From positions 1 to 25,898 of IMG/VR virus record IMGVR_UViG_3300005099_000072: a DNA stretch of 25,898 nucleotides. One strand, written 5' to 3'. Under the pieces are notes generated by a model. It worked only from the letters and a program-made list of their open reading frames with translations, did no database searches and was not told the origin of the DNA. Positions 13,443 through 21,613 of this stretch are shown in pieces (the first letter of the stretch is position 1; the number at the start of each line of letters is the position of its first letter). A program made the translations under genes and the position numbers. The DNA is from a virus.

Positions 13443-13594
13443 TAAAGACGGTAGTCTATCTGGTAAGTGGTCAATCGAAAATAGATAGCAGGATGTGTAA
13501 ATACTGCGATTTCTACGACAAAATTGGCAACTACTGCCTTTTATTGAAAATGAAAGGAAGATGCAAATATGGTCAAATAGAACTCCAGATGTGA
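13439..13594 (+). CDS. Cys-rich small protein (about 51 aa, start uncertain)
   Basis: An open frame ending at 13594 whose last 33 residues are MCKYCDFYDKIGNYCLLLKM and on through GRCKYG, with C-x2-C, then C and C, a likely zinc site. Possible starts are GTG 13439, which overlaps the conserved GGGAGGTGG, or ATG 13493, which gives 33 aa but has only a poorly placed AGCAGG. The frame is open back to 13394 through the leader hairpin, which is unlikely to be translated. The leader argues for regulated translation near 13439. No family is recognised. Confidence 0.5.
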   Translation: MVKTVVYLVSGQSKIDSRMCKYCDFYDKIGNYCLLLKMKGRCKYGQIELQM

Positions 13595-13598
13595 TATT

Positions 13599-13745
13599 AT
13601 GACTAAATACGAGCCAGCATTTCAAATAGAAGATTACGAAGGCACAAGATTTGCATTTGAGGCAGTCTTAAGAAGACTCTTAGGTGTAATACCGCCAGAC
13701 AAATACATCAAAGTCAAGATGACTGTGGAAATAGAAAATGGGTGA
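13599..13745 (+). CDS. Unknown small protein (48 aa)
   Basis: A 48-codon frame starting 4 nt after the Cys-rich gene, with GTGAT before the ATG. It has an amphipathic helix (TRFAFEAVLRRLLGV) flanked by strands (YIKVKMTVEIENG). Its end carries GGGTGATGAG, which is the ribosome binding site for the next gene. No family is recognised. Confidence 0.6.
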   Translation: MTKYEPAFQIEDYEGTRFAFEAVLRRLLGVIPPDKYIKVKMTVEIENG

Positions 13746-13749
13746 TGAG

Positions 13750-14484
13750 ATGATATATGCAAAACTGCCGTTGTATGATGAAATAAAGAATAGTGAAGCA
13801 CGGCAAAAGATAATCGAGATATTCAATGAGATTGAAGAGCATGCAAAGAAAATCGATAAGCAAATAGAGTATTTAACCAGTGTATTCGAAAGAGGACTGG
13901 CATTATGCTTCCGCTCAAAACCCTCTAAAATTCGGTCTTCTGGCTATGGCTTCATCGTATTACGAAACGATGGAATATATCGACAGTGGTATGAAAACGG
14001 TCATTATCGGTCATTTTCACTCCGAGATAAGGACGATATGAATCGCCTTTTAGACGTAAGAGATGCAGTGATTGAATCTGCAAAGTCGTCTCAAAAAGGA
14101 CTCATCCGAGAAGTCATGAAAATGATAGCTGAATACGCAGAGAAGCGTCTTTACAATTCAATTAATTTGGAAATTGAGGTAACGACGGATGCTAATTACT
14201 TTTCAAAAGAGCCTCAAAAACGAAGCCTCGAAATTTCAGTTAAGCCACCATATGTCTATTTCCGCTTTTCCACATCCTCATATTATCATCCGAGTATTAA
14301 TTTCGACAGTTATGTCGACAATCTCTATCTCTACCCGATATATGACCATGCTATTAATCTTTTGATAAAGACAAAAGAAGCAACTCGAAAACGCCTTGAA
14401 GATATTGAGGAATTCTTAAAACGGTGGGATGGCTTAATTAGGCGGATAGAGGTTATGTGGAAATTTAAAGAGGGAAATATATGA
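13750..14484 (+). CDS. Unknown protein (244 aa) preceding the vWA-metallopeptidase
   Basis: A 244-aa protein from ATG 13750; the in-frame ATG 13738 lies before the ribosome binding site GGTGATGAG. It has an N-terminal helical segment (IEEHAKKIDKQIEYLTSVFE), a central beta-rich part (GYGFIVLRNDGIYRQWYENG), then helices and another sheet (LEISVKPPYVYFRFSTS), ending in a coiled-coil-like KEATRKRLEDIEEFLKRW. It overlaps the vWA gene by four bases (ATGA), so the two are translationally coupled and may act together. No family is recognised. Confidence 0.75.
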   Translation: MIYAKLPLYDEIKNSEARQKIIEIFNEIEEHAKKIDKQIEYLTSVFERGLALCFRSKPSKIRSSGYGFIVLRNDGIYRQWYENGHYRSFSLRDKDDMNRLLDVRDAVIESAKSSQKGLIREVMKMIAEYAEKRLYNSINLEIEVTTDANYFSKEPQKRSLEISVKPPYVYFRFSTSSYYHPSINFDSYVDNLYLYPIYDHAINLLIKTKEATRKRLEDIEEFLKRWDGLIRRIEVMWKFKEGNI

Positions 14485-15701
14485 GCCTCAGCCCAAAAGA
14501 GCAGATAACGAAAACCAGAATCTCATTATCCAGAAAATACCCATTCTTCGGCTATTTGGCGATGTATCTTAAGCCAGTCATCACAAATAAAGTAGAGACT
14601 GCCTGTGTTCAACTTGATGGAACACTCAAAGTAAATCCGAAATTTTTCAGCGAATTGGATGATGCCGAAAAAGAGGCAGTAATAGCCCATGAAGTCATGC
14701 ATTTAGCATTAGAGCATATTCAGAGAAGTAAGGGCAAAGAGCCAAAACTAAGGAATATTACTGATGATGCTGTCAATAATGCCATCCTACAAAAATCTGG
14801 CTTCAAACTTCCAAGAGGTGCTATTGTGCCAGATTATAATGACGTCTTCAGGTGTGCGATAGTTACTGAAAACGGCTATAAGACCGTCGAAATACCAGAT
14901 TGTAGTAAAAAGACATCCGATGAGATTTATGACATCCTCTACGCTCTTTACAAAAAGCATAATGGAACAGGATGGAAACTCAGCAATAATGCTCGTCCTT
15001 TAGATGAACATGCTACTGCACCGAAAGGCGATAATGGAGACACAAGTCAGAAAATGAAACAACAAGCGGAAATTTGGGCAAAAAGAGTGAAGGAAGCACT
15101 TGAGTATGCAAGGCAAAGAGGCAAAATGCCAGCAGGTCTCGATAGACTCATCGACAAGATATATGCCTCAAGAATACCATGGAGACAACTGCTTTACAAA
15201 TTCCTGATAAAATACCTGCCGATTGACTACACATATGCAAGACCGCATAAGAAATCCTATTCACTGAAAACTTACTTACCGTTCATTAAACGTGAAGGCA
15301 TCAATATAGTCGTCAGTATTGACACGTCAGGAAGCATTCGTCCTGAGGAACTGGAAGATGCATTATCAGAAGTAGTTGGGATAGTCCGCTCTGTTAGGAA
15401 TTCGAAAATGACGGTCATATATTCAGATGCAAAGGTTCAAAGAGTAGAGACCTATCACTGTCCTTCTGTCCACGACATCCTGAAATCGAAGCCAAAAGGT
15501 GGCGGTGGAACAGACCATAGACCTGTATTCAAATACATCGAAAAGAACTGTCAGGATGCCTCAGTAGTCATCGCATTCACAGACTTATGGACTGTCTTTC
15601 CAGATAAATTCAATAAGCCGACAATCTGGATTAACTTCGATGCATCAAATACAAAGAAGCCACCATTTGGGACAGTCATAAACTATTCAAAGAGGGGTTG
15701 A
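14481..15701 (+). CDS. vWA domain metallopeptidase-like protein (DUF2201/COG3864 type)
   Basis: A 406-aa protein. The N-terminal half has a zinc-protease motif HEVMH (70-74) within KEAVIAHEVMHLALEH, then TDDAVN (94-99), as in the putative metallopeptidase domain of this family. The C-terminal half is a von Willebrand A domain with MIDAS parts DTSGS (281-285), GGGTD (341-345) and FTDLW (366-370). Members of this family are commonly encoded beside MoxR-type AAA+ ATPases, as here, and such pairs act as remodelling or metal-insertion machines for target proteins. The viral substrate is unknown. All metal-binding motifs look intact. Confidence 0.88.
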   Translation: MSLSPKEQITKTRISLSRKYPFFGYLAMYLKPVITNKVETACVQLDGTLKVNPKFFSELDDAEKEAVIAHEVMHLALEHIQRSKGKEPKLRNITDDAVNNAILQKSGFKLPRGAIVPDYNDVFRCAIVTENGYKTVEIPDCSKKTSDEIYDILYALYKKHNGTGWKLSNNARPLDEHATAPKGDNGDTSQKMKQQAEIWAKRVKEALEYARQRGKMPAGLDRLIDKIYASRIPWRQLLYKFLIKYLPIDYTYARPHKKSYSLKTYLPFIKREGINIVVSIDTSGSIRPEELEDALSEVVGIVRSVRNSKMTVIYSDAKVQRVETYHCPSVHDILKSKPKGGGGTDHRPVFKYIEKNCQDASVVIAFTDLWTVFPDKFNKPTIWINFDASNTKKPPFGTVINYSKRG

Positions 15702-15763
15702 ACCCTTGCTAAAATTTGCTCTGAGAGCCACAGAAATGGCTTCTGAGGCGAGTTTTGATGCCA

Positions 15764-15780
15764 CCGAGACATATATATTC
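15764..15780 (+). promoter_or_regulatory. Possible promoter upstream of the 63-aa/AAA+ genes
   Basis: CCGAGACATATATATTC offers a TATA-like box about 95 bp before the TTG start at 15863. GAGAC (15766-15770) faces GTCTC (15795-15799). It would allow the AAA+ gene to be expressed apart from the vWA gene. The sequence differs from the main promoter motif, so confidence is low. Confidence 0.35.
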
Positions 15781-15862
15781 GTAAGTCCAAAATCGTCTCT
15801 ACGGGCAAATATGAGCCGTATACGAATGCTATTAGTTAGCAATATGATAAAAAGGTGGTAGT

Positions 15863-16054
15863 TTGGAGCGAATAGAGGATTTAGAGGATTGTGTTGGGAA
15901 GACGGTCAAGAAAATTAAATTGAAGAAAGTTGAAGACCAATTCGGAGTAGAGAAGGCTGTGTTAAGAATAGAATTTACCGATGGGAGCTTTATAGAATTT
16001 GAGAGTTGGGATTATGAAGGCTATATGTCTGGAATAGCCATCCGAAGGAGGTGA
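15863..16054 (+). CDS. Unknown small beta-rich protein (63 aa) between vWA and AAA+ genes
   Basis: A 63-aa protein starting at TTG, supported by AAGGTGGTAG just upstream. Helical start (RIEDLEDCVGKTVKKIKLKK), then strands (KAVLRIEFTDGSFIEFESWD), ending in Arg residues. The fold may be a small barrel of the type seen in many phage accessory proteins. It is 4 nt from the AAA+ gene and its 3' end carries that gene's AAGGAGGTGAGAG. It may be a co-factor of the vWA/AAA+ pair; that is inference. Confidence 0.7.
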   Translation: MERIEDLEDCVGKTVKKIKLKKVEDQFGVEKAVLRIEFTDGSFIEFESWDYEGYMSGIAIRRR

Positions 16055-16058
16055 GAGC

Positions 16059-17186
16059 GTGAAATTGGAGGTAAATCATGAGGAGCTAAAGCAGATTTTG
16101 AAGGTGGTATGGAAAGCCAAACTGCCCTTGTTTATTTGGGGAGCACCAGGAATTGGGAAATCCTATATGGTCAGGGATGTCGCTAAAGAGATAGCAAAGG
16201 AGCTTGGAAGAGAATTCGTGGAGCTTAATAAGATAGACAAAGCCAAACGAAAAGAGATAGAGGCAAATCCTGAGAAGTATTTCGTTCTTTATGATATCAG
16301 GCTTAGTCAATACGACCCATCTGACCTAAGAGGACTGCCTGCATTAAATGGACAGGAAACTGTCGAGTGGCGGATAAATGACTGGGTGTATCTCTTCAGC
16401 AGACCTAATATCGCAGGCATAATCTTCTTTGATGAATTGAATCTTGCACCGCCATCAATACAGGCATCAGCATATCAGATTATCTTGGACAGGTGCATAT
16501 CCGATACGCCAATCGCAAAAGATGTTCTGATTGTATCAGCAGGCAATAGACTTGAAGATAAGGCAAATGTATTTGATATGCCAAAGCCACTTCAAAATAG
16601 ATTCCTTCACTGCACTCTGAGAGTTCCTTCAGTAGAGGAGTGGACTAAATGGGCACAAGAACATAATCTTGACATGAGGGTCATTACTTATCTGAATAGC
16701 AGACCTTCACATCTCTTCAAAATGGATGAGGAAAGCAATGACGAAGCATTCCCGACACCAAGAACCGTAGAATTCTGGGCAAGACTAATTAGGGATGTTC
16801 CTGATGAAGACCTTAATACGCTTGAGAAATTGACGGCAATAGCAGTAGGGACTGGAGTCGCTCTTGAGTTCGTATCATTCATTAAATTGAGAAGGCAGAT
16901 TGACTTCAAAGACTTGCTGGAGCATCCAGAAAAGTTGAGGCAAATAGAAGAGGTCGATATGAAATACGCTATTGTATCGCTAATAGCAGACTACTGGAGA
17001 AACTCCCGTAAAGATATGAAGACATTCGCTAAGTTGTTTAAGATTATCAAAGAATTCCCAGAGGCAGAATTCCAGATTATCACGCTTAGAGAAATACGCA
17101 GGCAGAGTCCAAAGATATTGTTCAATGCATTGATGAAAGTGCCAGAATATAATGAATGGGCGAATAAGATAATCCAGTATCTGTGA
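16059..17186 (+). CDS. MoxR-type AAA+ ATPase
   Basis: A 375-aa protein starting at GTG behind a near-ideal AAGGAGGTGAGAGC. Walker A GAPGIGKS (28-35), Walker B IIFFDE (121-126), sensor 1 AGN (161-163) and the arginine-finger region NRF (180-182) are all present. An insertion between Walker A and B with LSQYDPSDLRGLPALNG (82-98) is the MoxR-like pre-loop. MoxR ATPases work with vWA partners as chaperones that remodel or activate proteins. The partner here is the vWA-metallopeptidase 360 bp upstream. Confidence 0.9.
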   Translation: MKLEVNHEELKQILKVVWKAKLPLFIWGAPGIGKSYMVRDVAKEIAKELGREFVELNKIDKAKRKEIEANPEKYFVLYDIRLSQYDPSDLRGLPALNGQETVEWRINDWVYLFSRPNIAGIIFFDELNLAPPSIQASAYQIILDRCISDTPIAKDVLIVSAGNRLEDKANVFDMPKPLQNRFLHCTLRVPSVEEWTKWAQEHNLDMRVITYLNSRPSHLFKMDEESNDEAFPTPRTVEFWARLIRDVPDEDLNTLEKLTAIAVGTGVALEFVSFIKLRRQIDFKDLLEHPEKLRQIEEVDMKYAIVSLIADYWRNSRKDMKTFAKLFKIIKEFPEAEFQIITLREIRRQSPKILFNALMKVPEYNEWANKIIQYL

Positions 17187-17188
17187 AT

Positions 17189-17509
17189 ATGCAGAAAATC
17201 CTCGATTATATTAGGGAGTTAAAGCACCTCACTGACATTTCCAGTCCAAGACCAAACTGCATAACATTCAAATTTGCACAGTATGACGAAGAATCAGGAG
17301 ACTACGACCTCTCCTACTATTATTTAATTACCATCACTAAGATTGATATGGGTGAAGATGCGAGAGGCTATGCAATAATCATTCGGACTGTGAAGGACAG
17401 AGACAGCATTTATATAGAGGATGAGTATTCGCTATTTGCTATGACTGAAGATGAAGCCATAAAACTTATCCAGCATGCGTATCTTGATTTTAAGGTGAGG
17501 AAACTATGA
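17189..17509 (+). CDS. Unknown small protein (106 aa)
   Basis: A 106-aa alpha/beta protein: N-terminal helix (MQKILDYIRELKHL), four or five acidic strands (CITFKFAQYDEESGDYDLSYYY, YAIIIRTVKD) and a C-terminal helix (EDEAIKLIQHAYLDF). It could instead start at GTG 17183, which overlaps the AAA+ stop. It is the first of a chain of about nine overlapping small genes after the AAA+ gene. No family is recognised. Similar size and layout in neighbours hint at a diversified group. Confidence 0.7.
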   Translation: MQKILDYIRELKHLTDISSPRPNCITFKFAQYDEESGDYDLSYYYLITITKIDMGEDARGYAIIIRTVKDRDSIYIEDEYSLFAMTEDEAIKLIQHAYLDFKVRKL

Positions 17510-17898
17510 AGATAGTCGAGATTCCAAGAAACGTCGGTAAAGAAGTTAAAATTTATGCTCGATTCAGAGTGAAGGACAAGAAAGGCAAGGTTCGGTATTT
17601 TCAGATACATGCCTCGAAAAGTCCATTCTCTAACACATTTTGGGTAAAGACTTATGTCCTCATAGACAACGATTTAATCTCATTAAGTGGATGGAGGCGA
17701 GTTATTAGATACCCGCTTACGATATTCTATCATTCTAATCCGAGATTAACCAAATTAGGAACATACTGGGAACGTATTGAAGAATTTCACAGGCTGTTAG
17801 ATGCTGTCGTCGATGCATACAAGCAACTGATAGACGTGACAGGATTAAAAGAGAAACTGGCTGGCTTCCTACTATCAATAGAGATGGAGAGTGAATAA
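17506..17898 (+). CDS. Unknown small protein (130 aa)
   Basis: A 130-aa protein with GGTGAGG before an ATGA-coupled start. It is beta-rich and very basic at first (KEVKIYARFRVKDKKGKVRYF, FWVKTYVLIDND), with a C-terminal helix (ERIEEFHRLLDAVVDAYKQL). The basic strands could bind nucleic acid. No family is recognised. It abuts the next gene without a gap. Confidence 0.7.
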   Translation: MKIVEIPRNVGKEVKIYARFRVKDKKGKVRYFQIHASKSPFSNTFWVKTYVLIDNDLISLSGWRRVIRYPLTIFYHSNPRLTKLGTYWERIEEFHRLLDAVVDAYKQLIDVTGLKEKLAGFLLSIEMESE

Positions 17899-18288
17899 AT
17901 GCGGATGTTGTTAGGCAAATTCCGAATACTGGATATTAAAATGGACTATCAACATGATATCCCTGTTTGGCTTGAAGTCAGAAAATGGGCTGACACTTAC
18001 GTTATAAGAGCCTTTTTTACGGATTATTATAAGTGTTTGCGTGAAATCGGTCTCCTTATTTCTAATCTTCCTGTATTCCCAGTTGAAATGTTTGACCATC
18101 AAAGGCGATATTATAACAAATGGATTATTACTGAAGTTTGCACACCCGATTGGGATAAGCTCGAAGAAGATTTAAAGGACTTATGGTCATTTAAAGCTAA
18201 GAGTAAATATTTCAAAGCTGAATTCGTTCCATCATTCTCATCTCCCAAAGATGTGGTAAACGGCTTAAGATTGGAGCTGGGTGTGTGA
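17899..18288 (+). CDS. Unknown small protein (129 aa)
   Basis: A 129-aa alpha/beta protein rich in aromatic residues (VWLEVRKWADTYVIRAFFTD, then RRYYNKWIITEVCTPDWDKL). A GGAGAGTGA stretch precedes the ATG. Its layout (strands, helix, strand pair, helix) resembles the neighbouring small proteins, but sequence similarity is weak by eye. No family is recognised. Its 3' end overlaps possible starts of the Gp88-like gene. Confidence 0.7.
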   Translation: MRMLLGKFRILDIKMDYQHDIPVWLEVRKWADTYVIRAFFTDYYKCLREIGLLISNLPVFPVEMFDHQRRYYNKWIITEVCTPDWDKLEEDLKDLWSFKAKSKYFKAEFVPSFSSPKDVVNGLRLELGV

Positions 18289-18289
18289 G

Positions 18290-18874
18290 ATGTATGTTCA
18301 ATGGAATGGAAACCGAAAGATGGATGTGCCAGTATGGTCATTACCGCCAAAGCTAACATGTATCGGAGCAACAGAATTATGCAAAAAGATATGCTATTCA
18401 AATAAAGCGTGGAGATGGCAAGCGGTAAGGCAAAGAAGAATGGAGAACTATGTTCATTCGAAGAGTAAAGACTTTCCGAAAGCGATGATAAAGCTGATTC
18501 AAGAGCGATTAGAGAAGAAGCCATTTGATAAATTCAGAATCCACGAGTCTGGTGATTTCTATTCGCAAGAGTATTTCGATAAGTGGTGCAAGATAGCCGA
18601 AGCATTTCCGAATATAAAATTCTTGGCATTCACGAAGTCTTACCAGATTGACTTCTCAAAACACCCAGATAATCTTGTCATCTACTATTCAGTCATGCCA
18701 GATACAAAGATAATACCCAAGAATATGAGGCTTGCATTCGTGATAGGCAAAGGACTGAAATACAGAACGATAAGACCAACTGGACGAGTCTGTCCCTATC
18801 CTGAAAAGAATTGTAGAGGATGTGGATATAAATGTTGGGATGGTGATAGCAATGTCATCTTCAGAAAACATTAA
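18290..18874 (+). CDS. Gp88-like Cys-rich phage protein
   Basis: A 194-aa protein from ATG 18290 (GTG 18281 is also possible). TCIGATELCKKICY (23-36) has Cys at 24, 31 and 35, and the C-terminal VCPYPEKNCRGCGYKCW (167-183) has Cys at 168, 175, 178 and 182. The middle has RIHESGDFYSQEYFDKW (83-99) and FLAFTKSY (111-118). This combination resembles the Gp88 family of mycobacteriophages and related phage proteins whose fold is thought to be like radical SAM enzymes. Two Cys clusters suggest iron-sulphur or zinc binding. The role is unknown in known members. Confidence 0.65.
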   Translation: MYVQWNGNRKMDVPVWSLPPKLTCIGATELCKKICYSNKAWRWQAVRQRRMENYVHSKSKDFPKAMIKLIQERLEKKPFDKFRIHESGDFYSQEYFDKWCKIAEAFPNIKFLAFTKSYQIDFSKHPDNLVIYYSVMPDTKIIPKNMRLAFVIGKGLKYRTIRPTGRVCPYPEKNCRGCGYKCWDGDSNVIFRKH

Positions 18875-19199
18875 GACATATCAGGATAGGGATGTAGATA
18901 CGGTGTTTGCAAGGCTAATCAAAGAATTTGACTTTGCATCCGTGCATCATATCGGTTGCACTCAAGGATGCTATACACTCACTGGTCATTTAGATGGCGA
19001 TATCTACGTTGAATTGAGAGTAGAACATGCTCTTGTAGCCAACCATCATAGACTGCATGCCACTTTTAGAAGAGCAATAGATGAGGAAAAGACGATTTCG
19101 CTTCTAATCACTCTGCCATTCGACAATAGAATTTTCGATTCTTTGAGGCAGTATTTGAAGGTGTTTAAGAGCTTGATAGTTGGTGAGGTGTTGAAATGA
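18852..19199 (+). CDS. Unknown small protein (115 aa)
   Basis: A 115-aa protein from ATG 18852, chosen because GGTGATAGCA lies just before it; the frame is open further to 18822 inside the Gp88-like gene. Helix, strands and a His-rich middle (FASVHHIGCTQGCYTLTGHL, VANHHRLHATF), then a C-terminal helix. C and H residues might bind metal but no defined motif is seen. No family is recognised. It overlaps the Gp88-like gene by 23 nt. Confidence 0.65.
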   Translation: MSSSENIKTYQDRDVDTVFARLIKEFDFASVHHIGCTQGCYTLTGHLDGDIYVELRVEHALVANHHRLHATFRRAIDEEKTISLLITLPFDNRIFDSLRQYLKVFKSLIVGEVLK

Positions 19200-19600
19200 A
19201 TCCAGACGGTGAAGTTGTTATTCGATTTGATCGTCGCCGATACAGAGTGCCATTCACATTAACTCGGTTAGATGAAAATTCACTTAATATTCGACTGCAT
19301 CCTAAAGATTATAATGACCTGAGTGACTTATATGTTGGCGTGCGTTTCTTTCAAGCTAAACCTTTAGGTATTGCTTTCCATTCTCGTTATGATCTTGAAA
19401 GGAGATATCTATTCATCCACCCAAATATGATTGGTTTTTCAATTTACGACCTTTTACATAAATCAGTAAAATTTAATGTGCCAGTGTTACTTGGCAATCA
19501 TTGTTTTCATCTTAAAGAATTCGCTATAAAAATTATTCCGTATGAGTCGCTGAAAAAAAAGCTTAAATGGAGGAAGCTGAAATCATGTTTAGAAGATTGA
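19196..19600 (+). CDS. Unknown small beta-rich protein (134 aa)
   Basis: A 134-aa protein with GGTGAGGTG before an ATGA-coupled start. Predominantly beta (GEVVIRFDRRRYRVPFTLTR, then VGVRFFQAKPLGIAF), ending in a Lys-rich tail. It uses more T-rich codons (GTT, CGT, ATT) than neighbours, possibly a different origin. No family is recognised. It overlaps the next gene by 16 nt. Confidence 0.65.
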   Translation: MNPDGEVVIRFDRRRYRVPFTLTRLDENSLNIRLHPKDYNDLSDLYVGVRFFQAKPLGIAFHSRYDLERRYLFIHPNMIGFSIYDLLHKSVKFNVPVLLGNHCFHLKEFAIKIIPYESLKKKLKWRKLKSCLED

Positions 19601-19941
19601 TTGGCAAATTCTTGGACAGACCACTATGGCTGATTAAGCGGGACAATGGCTATGGAGTGTTCTTTACAGTTGGAGATAATAGAGTCGATGAGGTCATCAA
19701 AAAACTCAGGAAATCTCCAGTCTTCTGGGTAAAGGTTGCAGTAAATGGCTCTTACTATGCAGGCAACCGAATACGCACATACTCCTACTACAAGATTTAT
19801 CTATCAAAGGATGGCTTCTTCTCACCATTTTGTGGTCCAATAAATGCAATATGTGAGCTACTTGAATCACTTGCAGAAATAGGCTTGGTAGAACGGAAAT
19901 ATACAGATGTGGAACTGATAATGCTCTTAGGTGAGTTGTGA
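19585..19941 (+). CDS. Unknown small protein (118 aa)
   Basis: A 118-aa alpha/beta protein. ATG 19585 is chosen because GGAGGA lies upstream; ATG 19567 is the longer option. Basic N-terminus (MFRRLIGKFLDRPLWLIKRD), strands with many Tyr (SYYAGNRIRTYSYYKIYL), then an acidic C-terminal helix. No family is recognised. The layout resembles the 129-aa protein at 17899, which may be a distant paralogue. Confidence 0.7.
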   Translation: MFRRLIGKFLDRPLWLIKRDNGYGVFFTVGDNRVDEVIKKLRKSPVFWVKVAVNGSYYAGNRIRTYSYYKIYLSKDGFFSPFCGPINAICELLESLAEIGLVERKYTDVELIMLLGEL

Positions 19942-20213
19942 TGGTCATGGAAAATTCTAATTTGAGGCTGAAAATTAAGGTCAATGAATACGGAAGGACA
20001 CGATATTATTATGACATTGGACTAAGAGGTGACAGCAAATTGTCAAAATGGGTAGATGATTGTGGAAGGAGAAGACCAAGGTATTTAGAGGACTTCATAG
20101 AAGTCTATGGAGCTGAGAATGTTCAGATTTTATCATGGGGCAAATATAGGCGAATGAAAGATAAGATTCTGGAAGTGATACAAGATGGAAAAGTTAAAAG
20201 CAATATATATTAA
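19941..20213 (+). CDS. Unknown small basic protein (90 aa)
   Basis: A 90-aa protein whose ATG overlaps the previous stop by one base (TGATG) behind AGGTGAGTTG; ATG 19947 is a second choice. Basic and Tyr-rich (RLKIKVNEYGRTRYYYDIGL, KYRRMKDKILEVIQDGKVK). It could bind nucleic acid by charge, but no domain is recognised. It overlaps the next gene by 29 nt. Confidence 0.65.
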   Translation: MVMENSNLRLKIKVNEYGRTRYYYDIGLRGDSKLSKWVDDCGRRRPRYLEDFIEVYGAENVQILSWGKYRRMKDKILEVIQDGKVKSNIY

Positions 20214-20493
20214 ATGGCTATTCAAAAGTTTAGCCAAGAAACTAAAGCGAGAATTTGGCTGTGAAGATTTAATAATCGATTTTAAGCAGGGCTTTTTTTA
20301 TCTGGCAGCAGAAAAGCAGAACATTGGAGTATATCTATTATGTGCCACACCGAACTCTCTGATGAAAGGGACTATTATATTCGACGACTACCATATAATA
20401 AAAGAAAGGACATTTACACTTGAGGATATCAAGAATGGTGTGTTCCTAAATTGGATAAGAACGTCGTTCTTGGAAATGCTGATTGGTGATTAA
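20185..20493 (+). CDS. Unknown small protein (102 aa)
   Basis: A 102-aa protein with GGAAGTGAT before the ATG. Basic N-terminal helix (IKWLFKSLAKKLKREFG), then strands (FFYLAAEKQNIGVYLLCATP) and a C-terminal helix. Same overall layout as neighbours. No family is recognised. Its end carries the GGTGAT that serves the next gene. Confidence 0.65.
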   Translation: MEKLKAIYIKWLFKSLAKKLKREFGCEDLIIDFKQGFFYLAAEKQNIGVYLLCATPNSLMKGTIIFDDYHIIKERTFTLEDIKNGVFLNWIRTSFLEMLIGD

Positions 20494-20841
20494 ATGACCT
20501 GCCTTCCAAACAAATGGCTTCCTCAACTAATTGCATATTCAGTAGGAGTATCCAAAGCACCAATGCCTGATATAGACAAAATCAAGGGCATCAAATTACG
20601 CATCCGCATTCATACTAAAATGCCAGCTATAGGAATCCCATCAGATACGCCGATAGAAGTGTGTGAAGCATTAGGCTATGTTGCTCAAAAAGTATGCGAT
20701 AAAATTAGCGTACCAGATATTTATCCGATTGAAGCAATGGACGAGCTCGGAGGCAGAGAAGAAATTATTATAGACTTAGGCGACCGACCGCTGGAGGCAT
20801 TAGAACACTTCTTTAAATATTATATGCTGAGGCGGATATGA
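20494..20841 (+). CDS. Unknown small protein (115 aa)
   Basis: A 115-aa protein starting directly after the previous stop (TAAATG) with GGTGAT upstream. Residues 20-50 are Lys/Ile/Pro-rich strands (IDKIKGIKLRIRIHTKMPAI), followed by a helix (IEVCEALGYVAQKVCDKI) and an acidic strand (REEIIIDLGD). No family is recognised. It overlaps the next start by ATGA. Confidence 0.65.
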   Translation: MTCLPNKWLPQLIAYSVGVSKAPMPDIDKIKGIKLRIRIHTKMPAIGIPSDTPIEVCEALGYVAQKVCDKISVPDIYPIEAMDELGGREEIIIDLGDRPLEALEHFFKYYMLRRI

Positions 20842-21599
20842 TGGTAGAGCCATTTAGATATAAGGAAGTGAAGGAGAATGAAGATAGGCAATTAGCAGTA
20901 GAGAACAGAGATAAGCTCATAGCTTTAAACAGACGACTACATACCGAATTAGATAAGCTTATAAAGATGTGTGTGGATGCTCTAAAGCTCTCTATGCCTT
21001 CCTCACCAAAACGCTTTACTGTTGGAGACATAGCTTGGAAAGTAAGTAGACGCTTTATTGGTTGGAAGAATATCGGAAGCATGTATTACCATTCTGTCAC
21101 AAATCCAACAATAGATACGATAAGAAAACTTGCATCCAATCGAAAGGTTTTATTAGATTCTGCTAAATGTAAAGAATTGGCTGAGGCATCACTCCGTATT
21201 CTGAGTGAGATAGCAAGGAGTGATTTACTCGAAGATATAGTCCTGAGTTCAGCTCCATTCCGAGTAAGGCATGTATATTCTTGGGAGGAATTCGATGAAA
21301 AATGCGGTAGCACAATGTCTTTGGTTTGTTATGTATCGCCTTGGCGTTATTCAGTTGTCACCACTGGATTATATCCAGCTGGACATCAAATTCATAGCCC
21401 GTCAGCGATAATCGGTGTCAATCCACAATTAGTTTTTCATGCATATTTCTATCTTGACTTATTCCCATTATACAATAGCCTACTTAGCAACTGCATGAGG
21501 ATAATGCATAAGCGACTGGAATCTTTTGAACAGCTAAAAAAACGATTGAAGAAAGAATTGGCGGTAGTCAAGAAGTTTGTCACTCTCTCCATCCTATAG
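20838..21599 (+). CDS. Unknown protein (253 aa)
   Basis: A 253-aa protein, last of the chain before a new promoter. N-terminal coiled-coil-like helix (NEDRQLAVENRDKLIALNRR), a central helical part that could be a DNA-binding module (FTVGDIAWKVSRRFIGWKNI), a beta-rich aromatic part (SLVCYVSPWRYSVVTTGLYP) and a basic C-terminal helix (SFEQLKKRLKKELAVVKKFV). No family is recognised. The 3' end runs into the promoter at 21598-21613. Confidence 0.7.
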   Translation: MMVEPFRYKEVKENEDRQLAVENRDKLIALNRRLHTELDKLIKMCVDALKLSMPSSPKRFTVGDIAWKVSRRFIGWKNIGSMYYHSVTNPTIDTIRKLASNRKVLLDSAKCKELAEASLRILSEIARSDLLEDIVLSSAPFRVRHVYSWEEFDEKCGSTMSLVCYVSPWRYSVVTTGLYPAGHQIHSPSAIIGVNPQLVFHAYFYLDLFPLYNSLLSNCMRIMHKRLESFEQLKKRLKKELAVVKKFVTLSIL

Positions 21600-21613
21600 A
21601 AAAGTTTATATGC
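21598..21613 (+). promoter_or_regulatory. Archaeal promoter for the second rightward operon
   Basis: AGAAAAGTTTATATGC has an A-rich BRE-like part and a TTTATATG box. The predicted start near 21635 leaves a leader that begins close to the GGAGGAAGGGAGA before ATG 21653, as for the 11193 promoter. Confidence 0.6.

Noticed and set aside
21139-21152. TCGAAAGGTTTTATT, resembling the promoter motif
   Set aside because: It lies inside the 253-aa gene, its box is altered by an extra T, and no gene begins in the following 400 bp.
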